Below are positions 16,604 to 26,298 of a stretch of 64,000 nt of DNA, one piece after another (within the stretch, counting starts at the first letter, position 1; the number at the start of each line of letters is the position of its first letter). The translations under genes and the position numbers were made by a program. The stretch lies in NCBI RefSeq assembly GCF_029201545.1, contig NZ_CP104007.1, positions 513,501 to 577,500 on the forward strand, in the 5' to 3' direction. The notes below the pieces were generated by a model that was not told where the DNA came from, ran no database searches, and saw only the letters and a list, made by a program, of their open reading frames with translations. Source of the stretch: Devosia sp. FJ2-5-3. Lineage in GTDB: Bacteria; Pseudomonadota; Alphaproteobacteria; Rhizobiales; Devosiaceae.

Positions 16604-17839
16604 CTAGCTGCGATAGTCGCCATTGATGGTGATGTAGCCATGGGTGAGGTCGCAGGTGTAGACCGTAGCCTTGCCCTCGCCGAGGCCGAGGCTGACGGTC
16701 AATTCCAGTTCCTCGCCCTTCATATAGGCGCTGGTCGCGGCTTCGTCGTAGCCGGCGGCGCGTTCGCCGTTCCGGGCGACGGTCAGGTCGCCAAAGCGGA
16801 TCGAGAGCAGGTCACGGTCGGCAGGCTCGCCGGCCTTGCCAACGGCCATGACCACGCGGCCCCAATTGGCGTCTTCGCCGGCGATGGCGGTCTTGACCAG
16901 AGGTGAGTCCGCAATGGCCTTGCCGATGCGGAAGGCGCTTTCATCGGAAACGGCCCCTTCGACGTGGACGGAAACCTGCTTGGTGGCGCCTTCGCCGTCG
17001 CGGACGACATGGATGGCCAGTTCAAACAGCACGTCGGAGAGGGCCTGCCCGAAGATCTCGGCACGGGGATCCTCGAGGCTCTCGATCGGGTCGATTGGCG
17101 CCTTGCCGGTGGCGAAGGCCAACAGCGTGTCCGAAGTGGAGGTGTCGCTGTCGACGGTGATGGAATTAAAGCTCGTCTGGTTGTGCTTGGCGAGCAGCGC
17201 CTGCAGCACGGGCGCGGCGATGGGCATGTCGGTGACCACGAAGGAGAGCATGGTGGCCATGTCAGGCGCGATCATGCCGGAGCCCTTGGCAATGCCGTTG
17301 ATCCTGACCTCAACGCCGTCGATCTCCAGCACGGCGCCGGAGAGCTTTGGAAACGTGTCGGTGGTCATGATCGCCTTGGCCGGATCGATCCAGGGCAGGG
17401 CGGTCATGCGGGTGGCCGTCTCGTCGAGGACGCCATCGAATTTGGAGGCGTCGATAAGCTCGCCGATCACGCCGGTCTGGGCAATGAACACCTCCGAGGG
17501 ATCACAGCCAAGCGCCTCGGCGGCGACCCTGGTAATGTAGCGGACGCTCTCGCGGCCCTTCATGCCGGTGAAGGCGTTGGAATTGCCCGAATTGACCACA
17601 AGGCCACGGGCGAGGCCGCCCACGAGATTTTCACGGCAAAGTTCGACGGCGGCCGATGAGCATTTAGACCGGGTCAGCACGCCCGCGACAGTCGTGCCTT
17701 CGTCGAAGGCCATGAGCAGAACGTCGGTGCGGTTCTTGTACTTGATGCCGGCTTCGGCCGTGGCAAAGCGCACGCCAGCGATCGGGGGCAGGTCCGGATA
17801 GGATTTTGGAGCGAGGGGAGAAACCGGATGAGCAGCCAT
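16604..17839 (-). CDS. argJ: Bifunctional glutamate N-acetyltransferase / amino-acid acetyltransferase
   Basis: A 411-residue ornithine acetyltransferase. It recycles the acetyl group from N-acetylornithine to glutamate and may also make N-acetylglutamate from acetyl-CoA. The autocleavage site is in [14 protein letters not shown] (185-198), with Thr196 becoming the N-terminal nucleophile of the beta chain. [11 protein letters not shown] forms the oxyanion region, and the C-terminus ends in the conserved [12 protein letters not shown]. With argH it covers two arginine steps in this window. Substrate specificity (mono- or bifunctional) cannot be read from sequence. Confidence 0.96.
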   Translation of the reverse strand: MAAHPVSPLAPKSYPDLPPIAGVRFATAEAGIKYKNRTDVLLMAFDEGTTVAGVLTRSKCSSAAVELCRENLVGGLARGLVVNSGNSNAFTGMKGRESVRYITRVAAEALGCDPSEVFIAQTGVIGELIDASKFDGVLDETATRMTALPWIDPAKAIMTTDTFPKLSGAVLEIDGVEVRINGIAKGSGMIAPDMATMLSFVVTDMPIAAPVLQALLAKHNQTSFNSITVDSDTSTSDTLLAFATGKAPIDPIESLEDPRAEIFGQALSDVLFELAIHVVRDGEGATKQVSVHVEGAVSDESAFRIGKAIADSPLVKTAIAGEDANWGRVVMAVGKAGEPADRDLLSIRFGDLTVARNGERAAGYDEAATSAYMKGEELELTVSLGLGEGKATVYTCDLTHGYITINGDYRS

Positions 17840-17945
17840 GGCACAAGACCTTGTTGGGCAGAATGACTGCTGTGGTGTGCCTCAAAGGTGTGGCGGGCGC
17901 AAGAGTTCGGGGTTTCGCGCCAACCGAAAGCTTTGGCCTGGGGCC

Positions 17946-18176
17946 TCAGGCCGGATTGGACTTGCGCCCGGCGATGAAGGCGCCAAAGCGGGTGGTGATG
18001 AAGGGCACGATGAAAAAGACGATGGTCGACGCCATGAACGGCACGAGAATGAAGCTGCGCTGCCAGAATTCCCAGCCGGGGGTAGCGAGACTGACCAGCG
18101 CCGCATAGATGACGACGATGGGATAGACGGCCAGTGTCATGAGGAATGCCATGCGGATGCGAGAGGAAAAGCTCAT
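17946..18176 (-). CDS. DUF2798 family small membrane protein
   Basis: A 76-residue protein with two membrane helices (about 8-32 and 41-63) and a basic tail GRKSNPA, matching the small DUF2798 family of unknown function. It is divergent from a TetR regulator, with 99 bp between the starts carrying two perfect palindromes placed over its own probable promoter (TTGAAC-18-TATAAC on the minus strand). It is therefore the likely main target of that repressor. The TetR/DUF2798 pair sits between parvulin and argJ, which are often closer in relatives, so it may be an insertion. Confidence 0.82.
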   Translation of the reverse strand: MSFSSRIRMAFLMTLAVYPIVVIYAALVSLATPGWEFWQRSFILVPFMASTIVFFIVPFITTRFGAFIAGRKSNPA

Positions 18177-18192
18177 TTGGGATGATCCAATA

Positions 18193-18237
18193 GAAACGGT
18201 ACGTTTCGTTATAATCGAAACGAGCCGTTTCGTTCAA
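18193..18237. promoter_or_regulatory. TetR operator pair over divergent promoters
   Basis: Two perfect palindromes, GAAACG-gta-CGTTTC (18193-18207) and CGAAACG-agc-CGTTTCG (18216-18232), have centres 24 bp apart. On the minus strand a -35 TTGAAC (18232-18237) and -10 TATAAC (18208-18213) with an 18-bp spacer drive DUF2798; one palindrome fills the spacer and the other covers the start site near 18201. On the plus strand TATAAT (18210-18215) could start TetR itself. Binding by the adjacent TetR protein would block both directions. The site logic is inferred from sequence. Confidence 0.8.
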
Positions 18238-18275
18238 GTCTTTTCTTTGCGTTTGTTTGAGGCCATATTGGAAGC

Positions 18276-18911
18276 ATGACACAGCCAGTTGATATCGAAC
18301 GCGAGGATGACGGCAGCGACATTGCTCGCCGCTCTATCGGCGCACGGCGCAATCCCGCCAGCCAGGACGCGATCCTTGATGCTGCGGAAGCCATCCTGCG
18401 CGAAGAAGGCATTCCCGGATTTTCCATCGAGGCGGTTGCGCGGCGGGCACGGGCCGGCAAGCCGACCATCTATCGGTGGTGGCCGAACAGGGCGGCGCTG
18501 CTGCTCGATGTCTATAAGCGGTTCAAGAATCAGAGGCCCTTTCCCGACACGGGCACGCTGAGGGGGGATCTTGTCGGCTTCCTCGAAAACCAGCTTCTCG
18601 GGTTTTGGAAAGACAGTCTTTGCGGCACGGTCTACCGCTCGATCATCGCAGAAGCGCAGGTGGATCAGGGGGCAGCGGGGGCCTTGCAGGCCTATCATCG
18701 CGAGCGGCAGGCGTTTGCGGCGCAGATCGTCGAGCGGGCAAAGGGGCGGGGTGAAATCGACAAGGGCGTAAACGCCATTGTCGCCATAGACCTCGTGGTC
18801 TCGTTTGCCTGGCACCAATTGCTGATCGGCCGGATCGAGGCGGCGATGGACGAAATCGAGATCGTCGTCGATATGGTGCTGCAGGGCCTCGAAGGATACC
18901 GGGCCACATAG
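18276..18911 (+). CDS. TetR/AcrR family transcriptional repressor
   Basis: A 211-residue regulator with an N-terminal helix-turn-helix at about 28-75 (ILDAAEAILREEGIPGFSIE, AVARRARAGKPTIYRWWPNR). The C-terminal ligand domain resembles TetR_C_33-type or AcrR-like proteins. The first 25 residues are acidic and poorly conserved. It is divergent from DUF2798 and very probably binds the double CGAAACG palindrome between them, repressing both genes. The inducer is unknown. It converges on the parvulin gene, with a terminator hairpin between them. Confidence 0.93.
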   Translation: MTQPVDIEREDDGSDIARRSIGARRNPASQDAILDAAEAILREEGIPGFSIEAVARRARAGKPTIYRWWPNRAALLLDVYKRFKNQRPFPDTGTLRGDLVGFLENQLLGFWKDSLCGTVYRSIIAEAQVDQGAAGALQAYHRERQAFAAQIVERAKGRGEIDKGVNAIVAIDLVVSFAWHQLLIGRIEAAMDEIEIVVDMVLQGLEGYRAT

Positions 18912-18939
18912 AAAAACGGCCCCGGACGAACCGGGGCCG
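18912..18939 (-). terminator. Intrinsic terminator of the parvulin gene
   Basis: CGGCCCCGG (18917-18925) pairs with CCGGGGCCG (18931-18939) around ACGAA. On the minus strand the stem is followed by TTTTT (18912-18916), so it ends the parvulin transcript. On the plus strand there is no T-run, although the stem may still help end the TetR message. Confidence 0.88.
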
Positions 18940-18945
18940 AAAGGA

Positions 18946-19869
18946 TTACTGGCCGGCGGCTTCGGCTTCAGGGGCCGCCGCGTCCTGGGCTTCCATGGCA
19001 GCGGCCAGGGCCGGGTCGGCGATGTCGATCTCGACGCCGCTCATCAAATCCTCGACCTTTTCGTTGAAGCTGCGCATCAGCACCTGCTGCTGGATCTGCG
19101 GCGCGACCTGCTCGAAGGTCGGCGGCTGAGACTGGCGCTTTTCACCCAGCTTGATGATGTGCCAGCCGAACTGGGACTGGATGGGGGCGGAGACTTCGCC
19201 CGGCTCGGTGAGAGCAAAGGCGGCTTCCTCGAAGGAGGGGACCATCATGCCCTTGCCGAAAAAGCCAAGGTCGCCGCCATTGGCGCCGCTGCCCGGATCG
19301 ATCGACTTCTCCTTGGCGATGGCGGCAAAATCGGCACCGCCGTCGAGCTCCGCCTTGATCGCATTGGCCTCTTCTTCGCTTTCAACCAGGATATGGCTGG
19401 CGCGAATTTCGTCCTGCGGAGTGAACTGGGCGGTAAAGGCGTCATAATCGGCGCGGACGGCCTCCTCGGTCACGGCGCCGGCAATGGCTTCGGCGAAATA
19501 GGCCCGACGCAGCGCGCGTTCCTCGAGATATTTGAGGCGCTGGGCAAAGAGCGGGGTCTGGTCCATGCCAGCCTCTTTGGCGGCGCCGGCCATCACCTTC
19601 ATGTCGATGACGACGCGCAGCAGGAAGGGGCGGCGCTCTTCGGCCGGCATCTGCGCCAGATCCTGTGCCAGATCCTCGGCGGCAAAGCTGAGGTCGGCCT
19701 CGGTTATCGCCTCGCCGCCAACGGTGGCGACGACGGTCTCGGGCGTGACGGCAGCGGCTTCAGCGGCGGGAGTTGCGGCATCCTGGGCATAACTGGCAAT
19801 TGCAGGCACGGATGCGAGTAGGGCGGCCAGGCTGATGGTGCGGACCAGGCGCAGCGTAAAATTCTTCAT
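18946..19869 (-). CDS. Parvulin-type peptidylprolyl isomerase (periplasmic)
   Basis: A 307-residue protein with a signal peptide (about 1-28) and an alanine-rich linker. It has an N-terminal helical chaperone part (VVATVGGEAITEADLSFAAE) and a PpiC rotamase domain at about 150-250: IRASHILVESEEEANAI, GGDLGFFGKGMMVPSFEEAAFAL and FGWHIIKLGEKR. It helps fold exported proteins in the periplasm. It is divergent from secA, a pairing seen widely in this order and sensible given their shared role in export. The C-terminus is alanine/glutamate-rich. Confidence 0.92.
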   Translation of the reverse strand: MKNFTLRLVRTISLAALLASVPAIASYAQDAATPAAEAAAVTPETVVATVGGEAITEADLSFAAEDLAQDLAQMPAEERRPFLLRVVIDMKVMAGAAKEAGMDQTPLFAQRLKYLEERALRRAYFAEAIAGAVTEEAVRADYDAFTAQFTPQDEIRASHILVESEEEANAIKAELDGGADFAAIAKEKSIDPGSGANGGDLGFFGKGMMVPSFEEAAFALTEPGEVSAPIQSQFGWHIIKLGEKRQSQPPTFEQVAPQIQQQVLMRSFNEKVEDLMSGVEIDIADPALAAAMEAQDAAAPEAEAAGQ

Positions 19870-20276
19870 AGGGTCCAGGAACTCCTTTGCCGGTTGCAGG
19901 GGCTGAAACCGGCGTGTTCGGTTCAGGTGGCGGTGGCCACCTCAGTGTTGGCCCTGCCTTCACACGACAGATGGGCCAAATTGTGCCCTGACCCGGCCGC
20001 TTCAGCAAACTTGCTGGCCGCCAAATATTCGAGGCGGGAAAGGTGTCGCCGATTTGGGCAACATTGACAAGATACGACCCCACTCTTACATCTCACCCGC
20101 TTTTCCAAAGCGTGGACAGAGCAGCGCGACACGCGCGCCTTGCGCCCACGGATCAATTCACAAGGGGAGCCGAAAGAGCTCTCCGACGTTGTGACGGGGC
20201 GGGATAGGCCGGCCGAGCGCCCGCAGACGCCGGCCGCCTCATTCTGCACCGCTGCCCAGAACAAAGGACCAGACGA
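19870..20276. other. Gene-free divergent region between parvulin and secA
   Basis: 407 bp without a convincing gene. It contains a candidate secA promoter at 20064-20091 and presumably the parvulin promoter near the left end. No secM-like arrest gene, inverted repeat or RNA gene was recognised. A short open frame on the minus strand is antisense-like and lacks protein character. Confidence 0.7.
20064..20091 (+). promoter_or_regulatory. Candidate secA promoter
   Basis: A perfect -35 TTGACA (20064-20069) is followed after 16 bp by TTACAT (20086-20091), giving a start near 20098 and a leader of about 180 nt before the secA ATG. The -10 is a poor match, so confidence is moderate. Confidence 0.42.
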
Positions 20277-22997
20277 ATGGCACTTGCTGCGCTTGCCCGA
20301 AAGATTTTCGGGTCACCGTCCGACCGGCAGGTCAAGCGGTATCAGGGCAGGGTCGCCGCCATCAATGCGCTGGAACCAGAACTGGCAAAGCTCACCGACG
20401 AGCAATTGCGGGCACGGACCGACGAATTCAAGGCGCAGCTGGCCCAGGGCACCAAGCTCGAAGATTTGATCGTACCAGCCTTCGCCACCGTGCGCGAAGC
20501 CAGTAAGCGCGTGCTCGGCATGCGCCATTTCGACGTTCAGCTGGTCGGCGGCATGGTGCTCAACGACCGCGCCATCGCCGAAATGCGCACCGGTGAAGGC
20601 AAGACGCTGGTGGCCACGCTGGCTGTCTATCTCAATGCGCTGACGGGCGAGGGCGTGCACGTCGTCACGGTCAACGACTATCTGGCACGGCGCGACGCCG
20701 GCTGGATGGGGCAGATCTATTCGTTCCTCGGCATGAAGACCGGCATCATCGTGCATGGCCTTTCCGACCAGGAACGCCGCGACGCCTATGCGGCCGACAT
20801 CACCTACGGCACCAATAACGAATTCGGCTTCGACTATCTGCGCGACAACATGAAATATACGCGCGCCCAGATGGTTCAGCGCGGCCATGCCTTCGCCATC
20901 GTCGACGAAGTGGACTCGATCCTCATCGACGAGGCGCGCACGCCGCTGATCATTTCGGGCCCGTCCGAAGACCGCTCCGATCTCTATATCAAGGTCGACA
21001 GCCTCATGCCGCTGATCGGCGAGGGTGATTTCGAGCTCGACGAAAAGCTGCGCGCCGCAACCTATACCGACCAGGGCATCGAAAAGCTCGAGGCGGCGCT
21101 GGCGGAAGCCGGGATGCTCAAGGGCGATTCTCTCTACGATGTGGAAAACGTCGCCCTCGTCCACCACGCCAATTCGGCCCTGCGGGCGCACAAGCTGTTC
21201 CGCAAGGACAAGGACTATATCGTCCGGAACGACGAAGTCGTCATCATCGACGAGTTCTCCGGACGCATGATGCCCGGCCGCCGCTATTCGGAGGGGCTCC
21301 ACCAGGCACTGGAAGCCAAAGAAGGCGCCAAGATCCAGCCGGAAAACCAGACCCTGGCTTCGATCACCTTCCAGAATTATTTCCGCCTCTACAAGAAGCT
21401 GGCCGGCATGACCGGTACGGCCCTGACCGAGGCCGAGGAATTCGGCGACATCTACAGCCTGGGCGTGGTCACCATCCCGACCAATGTGCCGGTACAGCGC
21501 ATCGACGAAGATGACGCCATCTACCGCACCGCCGAAGAAAAATTCGACGCCATCGCCGATCTGATCAAGGAATGCCAGGAGCGCGGCCAGCCCGTGCTGG
21601 TCGGCACCACATCGATCGAAAAAAGCGAGATGCTGGCCGAACTCCTGCGCAAGAAGAATGTGGGCCAGATGAACGTGCTCAATGCGCGCCATCACGAGCA
21701 GGAAGCCTTCATCGTCGCCGATGCCGGCCTGCCGGGCGCCATCACCATCGCCACCAACATGGCGGGTCGTGGTACCGACATCCAGCTTGGCGGCAATCTC
21801 GAAATGCGTATCGAGCGCGAAGCCAAGGATCTCGAGGGCGATGCCCGCGAGGCCAAGATCGCCGAGATCAAGGCCACTATCGCCGAAGAGAAGAAGAAGG
21901 CGCTGGCAGCAGGCGGCCTCATGGTCATCGGCACCGAGCGCCACGAAAGTCGGCGTATCGACAACCAGCTGCGCGGTCGCTCCGGTCGCCAGGGCGATCC
22001 GGGCCACTCGAAATTCTACCTGTCGCTTCAGGACGACCTGATGCGCATCTTCCCGGTGGACAGCATGGATTCCATGCTTGGCAAGCTGGGCCTCGAGCAG
22101 GGTGAGAGCATTACCCACCCTTGGGTCACCAAGGCCATCGAGCGTGCGCAGGGCAAGGTGGAGTCGCGCAATTTCGACATCCGCAAGAACATCCTCAAAT
22201 ATGACGACGTGATGAACGATCAGCGCAAGGTGATTTTCGAGCAGCGTCTCGAATTCATGGACGCCGAGGATGTCAGCGAGACGACGGCCGAAATGCGTCA
22301 CGGCGTTGTCGACACCATCGTCGCCAAGGCAATTCCGCCGCGCTCCTATCCCGAGCAGTGGAACAGCGAGCAGCTCGAGGCGGCCGCCAAGACCTATCTC
22401 AATGTCGATGCTCCCATCGCCGAGTGGGCGAAGGAAGAAGGCATCGACGCCGAAGTGGTGGAGACCCGCCTGCGTCAGGCTGCCGATGCCGTCATCACCG
22501 CCAAGGAAGAGAAATACTCGGCCAATGTCATGCGCCAGGTGGAGAAGTCGATCCTCCTGCAGTCCATCGACGGGCTGTGGCGCGAGCATCTTGTCATGCT
22601 TGACCACCTCTCCAAGGTCGTGGGCTGGCGCGGCATCGCCCAGCGCGATCCGCTGACCGAGTACAAGCAGGAAGCCTATGAGCTGTTCCAGGGGCTGCTG
22701 GCCAATCTGCGCGAACTGGTCACCACCCAGATGAGCCATATCGAGTTGCAGATCCGGCAGCCCGAGCCCCCTCCGGCGCCCGATTTCGCGCGCATGGCGC
22801 AGACCCATATCGACCCGATCACCGGCGAGAACGATGCCGGCACCGGCAATGGCGCGACCGCCGCGCTCGGTGCCACCGGCAGCGACCCATCGCTGGCGCC
22901 GCTCGATCCCAAATTGCTGGCGGGCCTGTCCCGCAATGCGCCCTGCCCCTGTGGGTCGGGCAAGAAGGTCAAGCACTGCCACGGCGCGTTTGCCTGA
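20277..22997 (+). CDS. secA: Preprotein translocase ATPase SecA
   Basis: A 906-residue motor protein driving Sec-dependent export through SecYEG. NBD1 has Walker [10 protein letters not shown] (about 102-110) and Walker [18 protein letters not shown]. The preprotein-crosslinking and NBD2 regions ([38 protein letters not shown]) and the helical wing follow in order. The C-terminal zinc tail [14 protein letters not shown] (about 891-904) binds SecB and lipid. Length and motifs are complete. The start [13 protein letters not shown] at 20277 fits homologues. A strong terminator follows. Confidence 0.98.
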   Translation: MALAALARKIFGSPSDRQVKRYQGRVAAINALEPELAKLTDEQLRARTDEFKAQLAQGTKLEDLIVPAFATVREASKRVLGMRHFDVQLVGGMVLNDRAIAEMRTGEGKTLVATLAVYLNALTGEGVHVVTVNDYLARRDAGWMGQIYSFLGMKTGIIVHGLSDQERRDAYAADITYGTNNEFGFDYLRDNMKYTRAQMVQRGHAFAIVDEVDSILIDEARTPLIISGPSEDRSDLYIKVDSLMPLIGEGDFELDEKLRAATYTDQGIEKLEAALAEAGMLKGDSLYDVENVALVHHANSALRAHKLFRKDKDYIVRNDEVVIIDEFSGRMMPGRRYSEGLHQALEAKEGAKIQPENQTLASITFQNYFRLYKKLAGMTGTALTEAEEFGDIYSLGVVTIPTNVPVQRIDEDDAIYRTAEEKFDAIADLIKECQERGQPVLVGTTSIEKSEMLAELLRKKNVGQMNVLNARHHEQEAFIVADAGLPGAITIATNMAGRGTDIQLGGNLEMRIEREAKDLEGDAREAKIAEIKATIAEEKKKALAAGGLMVIGTERHESRRIDNQLRGRSGRQGDPGHSKFYLSLQDDLMRIFPVDSMDSMLGKLGLEQGESITHPWVTKAIERAQGKVESRNFDIRKNILKYDDVMNDQRKVIFEQRLEFMDAEDVSETTAEMRHGVVDTIVAKAIPPRSYPEQWNSEQLEAAAKTYLNVDAPIAEWAKEEGIDAEVVETRLRQAADAVITAKEEKYSANVMRQVEKSILLQSIDGLWREHLVMLDHLSKVVGWRGIAQRDPLTEYKQEAYELFQGLLANLRELVTTQMSHIELQIRQPEPPPAPDFARMAQTHIDPITGENDAGTGNGATAALGATGSDPSLAPLDPKLLAGLSRNAPCPCGSGKKVKHCHGAFA

Positions 22998-23018
22998 GGC
23001 GACTGAATAGATTGAAAA

Positions 23019-23045
23019 AGCCCCGGAGCGATCCGGGGCTTTTTT
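23019..23045 (+). terminator. Intrinsic terminator of secA
   Basis: AGCCCCGGA (23019-23027) pairs with TCCGGGGCT (23032-23040) across a GCGA tetraloop, followed by a run of six T including the last stem base. It lies 22 bp after the secA stop. Confidence 0.92.
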
Positions 23046-23095
23046 GTATTTTTGGGGGGGGGCGGAGGTGGGCGCGAGGCTGCGCCGCCATCATC

Positions 23096-23183
23096 TCCCT
23101 TGGGCTTGACCCGAGGGGCACTGCGAGAGTCTCAATAGGGTACCTCGCTCCTGGAGGGAGGCCCTCGGGTCAAGCCCGAGGGA
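23096..23183. repeat. Inverted repeat pair carrying the GGGTCAAGCCCGAGG palindrome
   Basis: Two 24-bp arms, 23096-23119 and 23160-23183, are reverse complements of each other with two mismatches and are separated by 40 nt. Each arm is itself built round CCTCGGG-tcaag-CCCGAGG, the same family as 15237-15257. The element sits in the 240-bp gap between secA and the convergent esterase-like gene. The rest of this gap is G-rich and holds no gene. Confidence 0.8.
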
Positions 23184-23286
23184 AGCTCCGTCCGGAGGAC
23201 GGGATTAAGGCCAGGGCTCAGTTGTAACCACTCACCCGCGAGGAGGGGGGAGGATAGGATGACTCGGGCGATACGAATGAAAAAGC

Positions 23287-24276
23287 CTATTCAGGCAGTG
23301 CGAACTCCAGCAGCAGGTTGCGCTGCCAGTCGTTGAAATTATTGTCCGAGCCGATCAGGATGCGCGTCTCGCCATTGGGGGCGGTGTGCACCATGAGGGA
23401 TTCCATATTGTCGATCTCGGTGCCCTCGGCGGAGAGCAGCAGTTCGCCCTCCATGAGATTGCCGGGGCGCACCTGGGCGGCGGGCACCCGACGCAGATTC
23501 ATCACGAAGCTGAAGAGCGCCACGCCGCGCTCCAGCACCAGCAGATCGCCATTGGGCAGGAAGGCGCAGTCGGTCGGATTGACGATGGGGCTGTTGACAT
23601 AGCCGATCGGGCCCTTGTCGTTGATGCCCAGCAGCCAGCCACGATGATTGCCGTCATCGTCGAGCGCTTCCTCGGTGATCAGCAGTGTCGAGCCGGCAAT
23701 CGGGGAGGCGGGAGGCGCTATGCAGATCGATTCCAGCGATTCATTGGTGCGCAGATCGGTCAGCCAGTCGGGAATGGCGATCTCGCGCGCCGGCCCACCG
23801 GGACGGCCATCGGTGATGGTGAAATCGGCGACGCGGGTGAGGTTCTCGAAGCTGACGCGGACGGCGGCCGCAACGCCGTCGCGCCAGACCGTGTCCATGC
23901 CTTCGGCATCCCGCGCATATTGGCGGGGCAGGGGGGCGCCGGCCGAATTCTGCACGGGTTCGATGGTAACGCCGATAAAGCCGAAGAGGCGGGTGTCCTC
24001 GTCATAGGCAAGGCTGCCGGAGACGAACTGTCCCCGGTCGGTGACGAAGGCGATGCGCTGGTCCGGCCCGGTGACAGTGACGCTGGAGAGGCCGCCAAAA
24101 GTGTCGTCCTGGCTCTGCAGCGTCAGCCCGCCCCTGAAGACAAGGCCCTGGACGCTTTGGTCGAGCCCCACGCCCTTGAAGCGCGTCACCTGTGCCGCTG
24201 CCACCGTGGCGTCCACCGCCCCGGCGGGAAACGCCACGGCGCTCAAGAGGATCGCAAGGGCGGCAGCCCTTCTCAT
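23287..24276 (-). CDS. Esterase-like activity of phytase family protein (secreted)
   Basis: A 329-residue protein with an N-terminal signal peptide ([18 protein letters not shown]). The fold is a phytase/gluconolactonase-like beta propeller: [58 protein letters not shown] and [25 protein letters not shown], which match the PF13449-type esterase-like family. It is probably periplasmic and metal-binding; the substrate is unknown. Its start overlaps the cobT stop by 4 bp (ATGA), so it is co-translated with cobT, but a role in cobalamin is not evident. Confidence 0.88.
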   Translation of the reverse strand: MRRAAALAILLSAVAFPAGAVDATVAAAQVTRFKGVGLDQSVQGLVFRGGLTLQSQDDTFGGLSSVTVTGPDQRIAFVTDRGQFVSGSLAYDEDTRLFGFIGVTIEPVQNSAGAPLPRQYARDAEGMDTVWRDGVAAAVRVSFENLTRVADFTITDGRPGGPAREIAIPDWLTDLRTNESLESICIAPPASPIAGSTLLITEEALDDDGNHRGWLLGINDKGPIGYVNSPIVNPTDCAFLPNGDLLVLERGVALFSFVMNLRRVPAAQVRPGNLMEGELLLSAEGTEIDNMESLMVHTAPNGETRILIGSDNNFNDWQRNLLLEFALPE

Positions 24277-26174
24277 CTCCGGCCGCGACGCCGTGTCTGG
24301 GCCGGCATTTCCTCGTCAAAGAGCGCCGCCAGCTCATCGGTGAGCGCGCCGGCCAATTCCTCGGCATCGAGCAGGGTCACGGCGCGGCGATAATAGCGCG
24401 TCACGTCGTGGCCGATGCCCACGGCCACCAGCTGGATGGGCGAGCGGGTTTCGATGTCCTCGATCACCTGGCGAAGGTGGGCTTCGAGATAATTGCCGGC
24501 ATTGACCGACTGAGTCGAGTCGTCGACCGGGGCGCCGTCGGAGATGACCATCATGATGCGGCGCTGCTCGGGGCGTGCCATCAGGCGCTTGCGCGCCCAT
24601 TCGAGGGCCTCTCCGTCGATGTTTTCCTTGAGCAGCCCCTCGCGCATCATCAGGCCCAGATTGCGCCTTGCGTGGCGCCAGGGCTCGTCGGCGGCCTTGT
24701 AGATGATATGGCGGATGTCGTTGACGCGACCGGGATTGGGCGGACGGCCCGCTTCGAGCCAGGCTTCGCGGCTCTTGCCGCCCTTCCAGGCGCGCGTGGT
24801 GAAGCCGAGAATCTCGACCTTGACGCCGCAACGCTCGAGCGTGCGGGCGAGGATGTCTCCGCAGATGGCGGCAATGGTGATCGGACGGCCGCGCATGGAG
24901 CCGGAATTGTCGATCAGCAGCGTCACGACCGTGTCGCGGAAATCGGTGTCGTTCTCGACCTTAAAGCTCAGCGCCTGCATCGGATCGGTAACGACGCGGG
25001 TGAGGCGGGCGGTATCGAGCAGACCCTCTTCGAGGTCGAACTGCCAGCTCCGGTTCTGCTTGGCCATGAGGCGACGTTGCAGCTTGTTGGCCAGCCGTGC
25101 CACGGCGCCGGCCAGGTTTTCGAGCTGCTTGTCGAGGAGGGCGCGGAGCTGATCGAGCTCGTCGGGCGGGCACAATTCGGCCGCCTTGACGATCTCGTCA
25201 TATTTCTGGGTGAACACCTTGTAGTTAAACTGGTTGGTCAGCCGCTCGCCGCCATCCTTGGCGGGCGGGGGCATGGGCGCGTCTTCGCCGGCCTCGGCCT
25301 CGGCATCCTCGTCGACATCGGCCATGTCGGCTTCCATGCCTTCGACGTCGCCGGTCTCTTCGCTTTCGCCGGACTGCTGGTCGTCCTGGCTGTCGTCCTG
25401 CTCGCTCTCGCCTTCGCCCTGCTCCGGCGACTGGTCGGAGCCCTGGGCCTGCTCGGGCTGGCTGTCGTCGGCGCTCTCCTCGTCCGAGGAGTCGGGATCG
25501 TCCATCTCGCTTTCGGCGATGAGATTGAGGTCGCGCAGCACGGCGCGGGCGGCCTTCGAAAAGGCCTCCTGGTTCTCGTAGGTGCCCAGCAGCGCATCGA
25601 TGGAGGTTGCGGCCTTACTTTCGATTTCGCCGCGCCACAGGTCTACCAGGGCATGGCCGGAGGGCGGCACCGGCACGCCGGCAAGTTTTTCGCGCAGCAG
25701 AAGGCCCAGTGCTTCGGCCAGCGGGGCGTCGCCCTTGTCGCTGACTTCGGCAAAATTGGAGCGGAACAGCCGGTCCTCGAGCATTTCGGCAATATTGCCG
25801 GACATGCCGGGCATGCGCACGATCCCGAGCGATTCGACGCGCGCCTGTTCGAGCGCATCGAAGGCGGCGCGCGCCTGCGGGTCCATGGGGCTGCGCTTGC
25901 GATGGGTGTCGGGGTCGTGGCTGGCGAGCCGCATGGCCATGGCGTCGCCCTGGCCGCGGGCAATGGCAATGTCGCGCCGGGTGGGCAGGCGCGGCAGGTT
26001 GGCCAGACGCGCCTTGTCTGAGGTCAGGAGCGGCCGGTCGGAGGTGAAGCTCACCTCCAGCTCGGGCTTGGCGCCGATCGCGCGCACGGTCGCGCCCATG
26101 GCGGATTTGAACAGCTGGGTCTGGTCGGGCTTGTTCGGCTTGTTGCGCGGAGGCGTGGCCATGGTCTTATCCAT
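24273..26174 (-). CDS. cobT: Cobaltochelatase subunit CobT (aerobic pathway)
   Basis: A 633-residue subunit of the CobNST cobalt chelatase inserting Co2+ into hydrogenobyrinic acid a,c-diamide. The N-terminal domain is followed by a very acidic linker (about 210-305: runs such as [14 protein letters not shown] and [13 protein letters not shown]). The C-terminal von Willebrand A domain has the MIDAS motif IDNSGSMRG and a later [14 protein letters not shown]. It partners CobS in an AAA+ ring. The start may be ATG 26174 or the nearby ATG 26162 (MATPPRNK). A 124-bp gap with a perfect inverted repeat separates it from cobS. Confidence 0.96.
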   Translation of the reverse strand: MDKTMATPPRNKPNKPDQTQLFKSAMGATVRAIGAKPELEVSFTSDRPLLTSDKARLANLPRLPTRRDIAIARGQGDAMAMRLASHDPDTHRKRSPMDPQARAAFDALEQARVESLGIVRMPGMSGNIAEMLEDRLFRSNFAEVSDKGDAPLAEALGLLLREKLAGVPVPPSGHALVDLWRGEIESKAATSIDALLGTYENQEAFSKAARAVLRDLNLIAESEMDDPDSSDEESADDSQPEQAQGSDQSPEQGEGESEQDDSQDDQQSGESEETGDVEGMEADMADVDEDAEAEAGEDAPMPPPAKDGGERLTNQFNYKVFTQKYDEIVKAAELCPPDELDQLRALLDKQLENLAGAVARLANKLQRRLMAKQNRSWQFDLEEGLLDTARLTRVVTDPMQALSFKVENDTDFRDTVVTLLIDNSGSMRGRPITIAAICGDILARTLERCGVKVEILGFTTRAWKGGKSREAWLEAGRPPNPGRVNDIRHIIYKAADEPWRHARRNLGLMMREGLLKENIDGEALEWARKRLMARPEQRRIMMVISDGAPVDDSTQSVNAGNYLEAHLRQVIEDIETRSPIQLVAVGIGHDVTRYYRRAVTLLDAEELAGALTDELAALFDEEMPAQTRRRGRR

Positions 26175-26208
26175 TGTGCGGACGCCGACGCACCGGTTTT
26201 ATCGCGGC

Positions 26209-26284
26209 GTCATTCCCGCGAAAGCGGGAACCCCTGTTTGCTGACACATCCCGAAACGGAGGTTCCCGCTTTCGCGGGAATGAC
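26209..26284. repeat. Perfect 24-bp inverted repeat between cobS and cobT
   Basis: The left arm 26209-26232 and right arm 26261-26284 are exact reverse complements (they begin GTCATTCCCGCGAAAGCGGG and end CCCGCTTTCGCGGGAATGAC), separated by 28 nt. Each arm contains CCCGC-gaaa-GCGGG, so smaller hairpins can also form. This CATTCCCGCGAAAGCGGGAA motif is widespread in proteobacterial intergenic regions. In the cobS-cobT transcript it would form one long stem, possibly tuning the ratio of the two subunits. Confidence 0.92.
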
Positions 26285-26298
26285 CCGATGAATGTGGA

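Noticed and set aside
20313..22982. 889-codon minus-strand frame opposite secA
   Set aside because: Shadow frame; secA is full length with all motifs on the plus strand.
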